Source of the DNA: CAVUCH01 sp963763095
GTDB taxonomy: Bacteria; Acidobacteriota; Vicinamibacteria; Vicinamibacterales; JAENWD01
Length of the DNA stretch: 64,000 bases
Direction of reading: 5' to 3'
Assembly: GCA_963763095.1 (NCBI GenBank)
Contig: CAVXNR010000012.1
Span: 1 to 64,000 of the forward strand
A program made the position numbers and the translations under genes. Shown here in pieces: positions 58,051-64,000 of this stretch (position 1 is its first letter; the number at the start of each line of letters is the position of its first letter). The notes under the pieces were generated by a model. It ran no database searches, was not told the origin of the DNA, and saw only the letters and a list, made by a program, of their open reading frames with translations.

Positions 58051-59325
58051 CTAGTGACCGAGGCTGATGCTGTGCTTGACGATCACGTAGTTGAGATAGG
58101 ACCCGACGCGCAGCAAGACCTTCCGGATGATGTGCAGGAAGCCCAGATGGTCGGTGTAGATGGCGGCTGCGCCGCGCGCCCCCGCCGCGAGGAACACGGC
58201 GCGGTCGTGCTCCGCCACCAGCAGCTTCACCGGAAACCGGCCGGGCGGCGTCGAGAGCGTCGTGCGCGGAAGATCGCCCGACGCGTCGAGCTGTCCCTGG
58301 GCCTGCGCCCAGATCACCGAGTCCACGTGCGCCTTGATGATTCGTCCGGGGTAGGTCTCGAGCACAATCTCGACTTCGTTGCCGGGCACGACCTGATGCA
58401 GCTCGTTCTGCCCGAACAACGCGAAGATCTGGTACTCGTTGTCGACGAACGTCATCACCTCGTTGAACGGCATCCCGGCCACGAAGAACCCGGGACGCAG
58501 CATCACGTTGACCATCGTGCCATCGCCGGGCGCGCGAACGGTGGTCTGCGTCAGCTCCCACTGCGCGGTCGCGAGCTCCGCCCGCGTGTTGTCTACCTGG
58601 GCCTGCGACACTTTGACCTGCGCCTGAGCCGTCGCGATCTGCGCCTTGACCTCGGCGACGTTGGCGAGATCGCCGCCGACGCGCCCCGAGAGCTTCTCGC
58701 GGATCTGCTGCTCCGACGCGCGGGCGGCTGCCAGCCGGGCGGTGAGCTCGTCGACGTTGGTCTGCGCCTGCTCGAGATCGAAGCGGTTGCCGGCACCGGT
58801 CGACACCAGCTCGGTGTTCTGGCCGACGCGTTTCTGCGCGAGCTGCAACGAGGCCGACTGGGACGCGACCTGCCCGGTGGCCTCCTTCAATTGCTCTGTC
58901 AACTGGCGCTCGCTGGTGCTCACATCCGCCAGCTTCGCCTGGATCTCCTCGAGCTTCGCGCGCTCGGCGCCGACACGCGCCTCCTCCGACGCGAGCCGCG
59001 CCTGGAGCGAGTCCACCGCGTTCTGATACGGCGTCGTGTCGATTTTGAACAGCACGTCGCCCTTTTTCACCGGCCGGTTGTTTTCGACGGGCACTTCGAC
59101 GACTCGCCCGCGCACCTGTGACACCACCGGTACCACGTAGTTCACGACGCGCACGTCGGTGGTGGTCGGAGCGAAGATGTTCAACAGCAGCAGCATCGCC
59201 ACGATGCAGACAATCGGAAAAATCGCGACCGCGACCTTCCACGGTGTCGTCCACGGCAATAGCTTCAGCTTGATGAAGATGAGCCAGACGAAGAACGAGT
59301 AGATGCCGAGGAGCAGGACTTCCAT
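58051..59325 (-). CDS. HlyD-family membrane fusion protein (YiaV-like)
   Basis: The 424-residue protein has one or two N-terminal helices (LLLGIYSFFVWLIFIKLKLLPW, VAVAIFPIVCIVAMLLLLNIF), a biotinyl-lipoyl-like domain (VVPVVSQVRGRVVEVPVENNRPVKKGDVLFKIDTTPY), a long coiled coil (residues about 115-265) and an adaptor domain (TTVRAPGDGTMVNVMLRPGFFV). The overlap with the DUF3302 gene (TAATG) and the pair itself match the YiaW-YiaV module of E. coli. With the TolC-like protein it would make a tripartite export route, but no RND or MFS pump is next to it. Confidence 0.85.
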   Translation of the reverse strand: MEVLLLGIYSFFVWLIFIKLKLLPWTTPWKVAVAIFPIVCIVAMLLLLNIFAPTTTDVRVVNYVVPVVSQVRGRVVEVPVENNRPVKKGDVLFKIDTTPYQNAVDSLQARLASEEARVGAERAKLEEIQAKLADVSTSERQLTEQLKEATGQVASQSASLQLAQKRVGQNTELVSTGAGNRFDLEQAQTNVDELTARLAAARASEQQIREKLSGRVGGDLANVAEVKAQIATAQAQVKVSQAQVDNTRAELATAQWELTQTTVRAPGDGTMVNVMLRPGFFVAGMPFNEVMTFVDNEYQIFALFGQNELHQVVPGNEVEIVLETYPGRIIKAHVDSVIWAQAQGQLDASGDLPRTTLSTPPGRFPVKLLVAEHDRAVFLAAGARGAAAIYTDHLGFLHIIRKVLLRVGSYLNYVIVKHSISLGH

Positions 59326-59861
59326 TACGCAACCTCGCGCGCCGCCACTTTCGCTTCGAGCACGGCGAGATCCGCCCTGACCGCCTCCAGTTCCGTGGGC
59401 GGCACTCGCGCTTCCAGACGCGCCAGGCGATCGTGCAGCGTGTCAGGCGCCGGCCCGTCACCGGCCGGTGTCGGCGTGTGGGGGAGCGTGTCCGTCCCGT
59501 ACGCCATCTTGTAGAGGACCGGCTTGGAATACGCCCACAGCCACGCCAGCGGCCACAACAATCCGCCGAACACCAACGACAGCAGGCAGAGCGTGCGGAT
59601 CCCCTCGAACTGCGGGTGGTGCCGTTTGTGCGCGATCTTCTCGGGCAGCACGTGCACCATCCAGAACAGCGTGATCAGCACCGCGGGGACGACGAAGATC
59701 ACGAACAGCGCGATGAACGTCGCCAGCTTGTCTTCCAGCTCCGGCGACAACAGCGAGGCACGCGCGTCTGACGGGAGCGCCAGGAAGGCGAGGGCGGTCA
59801 GCAGGCCGCCCGCACGACCAACGGCCCGGGCGTCCGCTGGAGTCGAGTGACGTCGCATCAT
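59325..59861 (-). CDS. DUF3302 inner-membrane protein (YiaW-like)
   Basis: The 178-residue protein has a signal-like segment, then two membrane helices (FIALFVIFVVPAVLITLFWMVHVLPEKIAHKRHHPQ spans the first and its loop; LCLLSLVFGGLLWPLAWLWAYSKPV the second) with the conserved KIAxKRxHPQ loop of DUF3302, and a C-terminal helix (RLARLEARVPPTELEAVRADL). It is the first gene of the three-gene operon and overlaps the next start. ATG 59861 or 59858. Confidence 0.78.
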   Translation of the reverse strand: MMRRHSTPADARAVGRAGGLLTALAFLALPSDARASLLSPELEDKLATFIALFVIFVVPAVLITLFWMVHVLPEKIAHKRHHPQFEGIRTLCLLSLVFGGLLWPLAWLWAYSKPVLYKMAYGTDTLPHTPTPAGDGPAPDTLHDRLARLEARVPPTELEAVRADLAVLEAKVAAREVA

Positions 59862-60103
59862 GAGTCGGAGTCCTTGCGGTCGGGAACGAGCACCCGCCGT
59901 GCCAATGCCGGGCCGTCCGCAGACGCGCGTAACGGTTGCGCCTCCGGCGGGACGTCGGTGCGTTCGTCCCGCCCCACGAACGCGGCGAACTCCGAAATTG
60001 CGGGCCGACTCCGACATTCCGGAGGACCCACGCGGAGATCCCGCTCGTTTCCGCGACGCTTGCACCTGAACGACGGGTATGCCGCGTGAAGGGACGAAGT
60101 CGT

Positions 60104-62066
60104 ATGGGAGAACGTGACCCTTCGCAACCGGAGCGCTCGTCGAACGTGTCGTTCGAACCGGCCCCTCGCGGTGAGCGCCGTCGAGGTGTTGAAGAGGCGG
60201 TTCGATTCGACGAGTTCGTGACCGAGCTCATCGCCATCCGCCCCGAACATGTCAACGAAGCGATTCAGGCCGCAATGGGCCGTTTGCTGGATACATTCGA
60301 TCTCGACTGCTGTGCCGTGTTTCTGCCGTCCCCAGACAGTCAGGATCTCCGTCTCACGCACCACCAGACACGACCCGGTATTCCGGAGCCGCCATCGGCG
60401 CTGTCCAGGGCCGAGTACCCGTGGACCATGTCACGAGTCCTCGAGGAAGAGACGGCATACGTGGGCTCGCTCGACGACGTGCCGACCGACGCCGACCGCG
60501 AGAGCATCCGGCGGTGGGCCGCCACCTCGTTCGTGGCATGCCCGGTGACAATCGACGGGGTCGTCGCCGGGGCCGTCTGTTTCTCCTCGCGGCGCCCGCT
60601 GGGCTGGACGCCGCGGGGCCTCGAGCGCCTGTGCCTGGTGGGGCACGTCTTGGGAGCGCCCTCGGCCGCAAGCGCGCGAACGCGGCGCTTCAGTCGAGCG
60701 AACAGCGCTTCCAGACGATTGCCGACCAGGCGCCGGTGATGATCTGGATCAGCGGCCGCGACAAGCAAGCCACGTGGTTCAACCTGCCAATGGCTGGAGT
60801 TCGTCGGCCACACCCTCGATGAGGAGGTCCGCAGCGGGCGGACGGCGAGTGTGCATCCCGAGGACCTGGCGTCCTCGTGTCGAGGCCTACGAGACGAGCT
60901 TCGACGCGCGGCGTCCGTTCAGCATGGAGTATCGGCTGCGCCGGTGCGATGGCGAGTGGCGCTGGGTCCTCGACAACGGGGCCCCGAATTTCGCGGATGG
61001 CGAGTTCGCCGGGTACGTCGGGACCTGCCTGGACATCACCGAACAGAAGGAGGCGCTTCAGGAAGTCGTCCGGCTGCGTGACGAACTCCACCTCGAGAAC
61101 GTCACCCTGAAACGCGAGGTCAAGGAGCGCCGCGGCTTCGACACCATCGTCGGCGAGAGCGAGGCGATCCGCTCCGTGCTCGCCGAGGTCGAGCGCGTCG
61201 CCGCCACCGACGCGACGGTGCTCCTCCTCGGCGAGACCGGCACCGGCAAGGAACTGTTCGCGACGCGAATCCATGAACTGAGCGCGCGCCGTTCGCGCAC
61301 GATGGTGCGGATCAACTGTGCGGCAATCCCTCCGACGCTCATCGAAAGCGAATTGTTCGGCCGCGAAAGAGGGGCGTTCACCGGCGCATTGGCGCGTCAG
61401 GTCGGTCGCTTCGAACTGGCAGACCATTCAACCATCTTCCTCGACGAAATCGGCGATCTGCCGCTGGATATCCAGGTGAAGCTGCTCCGAGTGCTGGAGG
61501 AACGGCAGATCGAACGCCTCGGCAGCCCGCGGGCCATCCGCGTGGACACCCGGATCATCGCCGCCACTCACCGGGACCTGGACAATCCGAGTCAGCGACG
61601 GTACCTTCCGCGAGGATCTCTTCTACCGGCTGAATGTGTTTCCCATCCACATTCCGCCGCTCCGGGAGCGGGTCGAGGACATCCCGCTCCTCGTGTGGCG
61701 GTTCGTCGTGGACATGTCGAAAGCGCTCGGTAAACGGATCGAGACGATTCCGCAGCAGAACATGCAAGCGCTGCTGCAATATCCCTGGCCCGGCAACGTC
61801 CGGGAGCTGCGCAACGTCGTCGAACGCTCGATGATTCTCGCGAAAGGGCCGCGCCTGACATGGAAGTGCCAACGGCCACGCCTGCCCGAACGGCGGGACG
61901 CAGCTCCAAGCTCGTTGACGTGGAGAAGGAACACATCCGCAGCATCCTCGAAAGCACGACGTGGCGCATCCGCGGAGCCGGGGGGGCGGCGGAGCGGCTG
62001 GGGCTCCCTCCGACGACATTGGAGACGCGAATAGCCAAGCTGGGGCTCGTACGGCCAAAGGGTTGA
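60104..62066 (+). CDS. GAF-PAS sigma-54-dependent activator, several frameshifts
   Basis: The restored protein is about 650 residues. In order: GAF domain (FDEFVTELIAIRPEHVNEAIQ to WTPRGLERLCLVGHVLG), PAS domain (SEQRFQTIADQAPVMIWIS, WLEFVGHTLDEEVRSGRTASVHPEDL, MEYRLRRCDGEWRWVLDNGAP), AAA+ core (VGESEAIRSVL, GETGTGKELFATRIHEL, sigma-54 loop ERGAFTGA, IFLDEIGDLPLDIQVKL) and a Fis-type HTH (GAAERLGLPPTTLETRIAKLGL). Frame changes occur near 60650, 60790, 60875, 61588 and 61855, more than in any other gene here. True decay is therefore possible, but every domain keeps its conserved residues. It is a longer paralogue of the activator at 14068. Confidence 0.75.
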
Positions 62067-62094
62067 CGGCGAACGCCGTGGTTCACGCGGCGCG

Positions 62095-62169
62095 CGGATC
62101 AATTGCGCGGCGATCCTCGCCCCGCTCATCGGGAGCGAGCTGTTCGGCCGTGAGCGCGGGGCATTCACC
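62095..62169 (+). pseudogene. Fragment of a third sigma-54 activator AAA+ domain
   Basis: Twenty-five codons read RINCAAILAPLIGSELFGRERGAFT, matching the AAA+ stretch RINCAAIPPTLIESELFGRERGAFTG of the neighbouring activator including most of the GAFTGA loop. No Walker A or B motif surrounds it. It ends where the next gene's stop codon begins (62171), so it is a remnant of a duplication. Confidence 0.7.
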
Positions 62170-62170
62170 T

Positions 62171-62980
62171 TCAGCGGATGGTGACCGCGTGGGTGAGCTG
62201 GAACTGCAGCCGCGTCTCCGCCGGCAGCTTGAGGTGCTCTTCGCCGCCCGACGCCACGGCGGCACCGCCCACTCCGCCGACCACCGCCCCGATCGCCGCG
62301 CCTTGGCCGCCGCCTGCGATGCCGCCGACGATCGCTCCGAGCCCGGCGCCGCCGCCGACCTTCCTCGCGGTTTTCTTGCCCTCGCCCTTACCCTTGCTTT
62401 CGACGTACGAGGTCGTCACTTCATAGACCATCCCTCCGAACGTGATGGTGTTCAGCTTGAGCGTGATCTTGTCGCTGCCTTTCATCTGACCGGACTGGTC
62501 GACCTGCACGGCCTGGAGCGACGCTGACGCGCCGCGCGGGATGACGATGGATCCGCCGACCATCACCGGGTCGTCGACGACCGCCTTGAACCGCTGACCC
62601 GCCTGCGAGAGGTCGACGTCGATGGCCTGTGCCAGCCGCACGTTCACCGGGGTAGCCGCGGGTACGGTGACCGCCGGACGGGGCGCCGCAGCGGCAGTCT
62701 TGGCCGGAGCGGCAGCGGCGGTCTTGGTCGGAGCCGCCGCGGCGGCCGGCGGCGGCGGTGACGGCGGCTTCCGGGACGAGAACTCCACCGCGACGGCCTC
62801 CGCGAGCGGGACCTCGGACACGATGCCGTCGTCGAGCAGTATCCGGACGTTCTTGCTGTCGCCGCCGATGAACATGCCGTCGATCACCTTGCCGCTTCGG
62901 AGGCGGACGCGGTCTGCGTCCAGCGACACGCTGGCGGCGACAACGAGCAGCGCAGCTACGCCAGTCGCATGAGTCTTCAT
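62171..62980 (-). CDS. Exported hypothetical protein with glycine-zipper-like region
   Basis: The 269-residue protein has a signal peptide (AALLVVAASVSLDA), a domain DRVRLRSGKVIDGMFIGGDSKNVRILLDDG, a Pro/Ala/Lys-rich linker (residues about 70-100), and a C-terminal part with a glycine-rich GAGLGAIVGGIAGGGQGAAIGAVVGGVGGAAV segment resembling glycine-zipper membrane insertions. The ATG overlaps the stop of the previous gene (ATGA). It looks like a conserved acidobacterial envelope protein; function unknown. Confidence 0.65.
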   Translation of the reverse strand: MKTHATGVAALLVVAASVSLDADRVRLRSGKVIDGMFIGGDSKNVRILLDDGIVSEVPLAEAVAVEFSSRKPPSPPPPAAAAAPTKTAAAAPAKTAAAAPRPAVTVPAATPVNVRLAQAIDVDLSQAGQRFKAVVDDPVMVGGSIVIPRGASASLQAVQVDQSGQMKGSDKITLKLNTITFGGMVYEVTTSYVESKGKGEGKKTARKVGGGAGLGAIVGGIAGGGQGAAIGAVVGGVGGAAVASGGEEHLKLPAETRLQFQLTHAVTIR

Positions 62981-63493
62981 CGTGCGTCCTTTGCGGCCGG
63001 CGCCACCGGGAGCGCGGCCGCGATCTGCAGGTCGATGAGCAGCTGCAACTGGTGCTCGACCTGGAGAAATCGCAGAGCAGTCCGGGGCGAGAGCGCGGTC
63101 TTCACCCGCTCGTAGCACTTGGCTTTGGCCGCGTTCCTCCGGGCTTCGAGGTCGAGGGCTGTGGCCGCCAGGCTGGCGGCCCGCTCGTCGGTGATCGTCG
63201 CAAAATCGTCCGCGTAGTCGCGGATCATGCGTACACGTTCATCCGCGAGCTTGGACATTTCAAGGTCGTACTCGCGGTAGATGGGCCAGAACGCGCGGTC
63301 CTCTTCCTCGGTGAACCCCACGACCTCGGTGATGATGGCGACCTTCAACGTCCGCACATCCTGGCGGAGCAGCTCGGCATAGGCGCTGAGGTTGAGCGAG
63401 GTGTCCTGCCGCTGATCGGCCGGGACCTGCGCTTGAGCGCCGAGGCTGCCCGCCATCGACAGCACGATGGCGATACCAGATTGGGCTACGCAC
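62977..63493 (-). CDS. Exported hypothetical protein, about 165 residues, start uncertain
   Basis: The conserved part starts with a signal peptide (IAIVLSMAGSLGAQAQ). The mature protein is helical: YAELLRQDVRTLKVAIITEVVGFTEEEDRAFWPIYREYDLEMSKLADERVRMIRDYADDF, resembling small Spy/CpxP-like or acid-stress periplasmic proteins. A GTG at 63493 after the upstream stop would fit a frameshift inside the signal peptide; GTG at 63465 or ATG at 63456 are alternatives. It overlaps the next gene by 4 nt. Confidence 0.6.
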
Positions 63494-63503
63494 GATGGCC
63501 TGC

Positions 63504-64000
63504 CTAGGTCTTGACCTTCGGCGGATAGTTCTTGAAGATCTTCTCGACCGCCTTGTTGATGCTCTTGTCGCGCTTCTCGGGGTTGGCCTGCGTGTCCACT
63601 TCCTTCACCCCCATGCCGCGCCACACCAGCTGGCTCTTGCTCGCGTCGGCCATGTCGATCACCAGCGTGCCCACCAGAATGTCGCGCACCTGCGTCGTCG
63701 TGGTGCCCCCCGCCCAGCCGCCGCCCCAGCCCCAGCCGTAGGCGCCGTAGCCGCCGGTAGCCGGAGCTGTAGGTCGAGATGTCCTTCTCCTTGTCGAACG
63801 CCATGTGATAGACGACGAACAGGTCGGGATCCGATGTCAGACTTTCGTGAGCCCCTTGGCCCCGAGCTGCGTCTCGATCGCCGCGACGATGCGGTCGTCG
63901 ATCAGCTGACTGCCCGACCGGCGTGCCCGTTTGTGCGCGTAGGTCTTGAAGCCGGCGAAGTTTGCGGTCTTCTCGTAGTCGTAGCTGGTCTTCTGCGCAA
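63504..64000 (-). CDS. DUF4136-domain lipoprotein-like protein, 5' end outside the window, frameshifted
   Basis: The C-terminus is clear: RDILVGTLVIDMADASKSQLVWRG, KEVDTQANPEKRDKSINKAVEKIFKNYPP, a DUF4136 signature. Further upstream LIDDRIVAAIETQLGAKGLTKV and DPDLFVVYHMAFDKEKDIS appear in different frames, with changes near 63760, 63842 and 63920. The window's right edge cuts the N-terminus, where a signal is expected. DUF4136 proteins are small envelope proteins of unknown function. Confidence 0.65.

Noticed and set aside
1..64000. CRISPR arrays, tRNA or rRNA genes
   Set aside because: No regularly spaced repeat series, no cloverleaf-like segments and no rRNA-like sequences were noticed.

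Overview
The window looks like a chromosomal segment of a high-GC, Gram-negative, anaerobic or facultatively anaerobic bacterium, most likely an acidobacterium of the Vicinamibacteria type. This is inferred from the mixture of families: a Ser/Thr kinase with a PD40 beta-propeller tail, an Oar-like TonB-dependent receptor with a carboxypeptidase-regulatory N-terminus, an MGH1-like glucosidase, and a DUF3300/DUF2950 pair. No rRNA, tRNA or CRISPR array was seen.

Layout: 1-5 kb holds a kinase remnant, a frameshifted kinase, an IS5-type transposase, a frameshifted two-domain VOC (CatE-like) protein and a cardiolipin-synthase tail. 5-10.3 kb holds a P-type calcium ATPase, a membrane protein, a universal stress protein and a TRIC/UPF0126 channel. 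10.7-15 kb has a large glucosidase coupled to a SemiSWEET-like protein, then a sigma-54 activator. 15-21.6 kb (minus strand) is a fermentation operon: PFL activase, pyruvate formate-lyase, acetate kinase, phosphotransacetylase and an MFS carrier, bordered by the tail of a lost serine dehydratase.

22.7-35.5 kb (plus strand) is the most distinctive part, a tightly spaced run of ten genes: porin, amidohydrolase, porin, exported glutaminase, exported asparaginase, AspT antiporter, aspartate 4-decarboxylase (AspD), a second AspT, a DUF481 outer-membrane protein and a lipoprotein. Read together, asparagine and glutamine are deamidated outside the cytoplasm, aspartate enters in exchange for alanine, and AspD decarboxylates it inside. 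This consumes a proton and can generate proton motive force.

36.5-42 kb has a TonB receptor and a two-component system whose kinase carries an ABC-type substrate-binding sensor domain. 42-48.5 kb (minus strand) is a complete F-type ATP synthase operon (atpBEFHAGDC) with a short delta subunit and a 7-bp repeat that supplies the atpG ribosome binding site. 48.8-57 kb holds stress and envelope genes: PPK2, DUF3300/DUF2950, a sensor kinase behind an FNR-type promoter, a Crp/Fnr regulator and an MscS channel. 56.6-59.9 kb is a YiaW/YiaV-like plus TolC-like efflux operon. 60-62 kb has a GAF-PAS-sigma-54 activator and 62-64 kb has small exported proteins.

A window-wide caution: at least fifteen otherwise well-conserved genes are split by single-base frameshifts with intact coding sense on both sides. 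This looks more like indel errors in the sequence than gene death. For these genes the span given is that of the restored gene.
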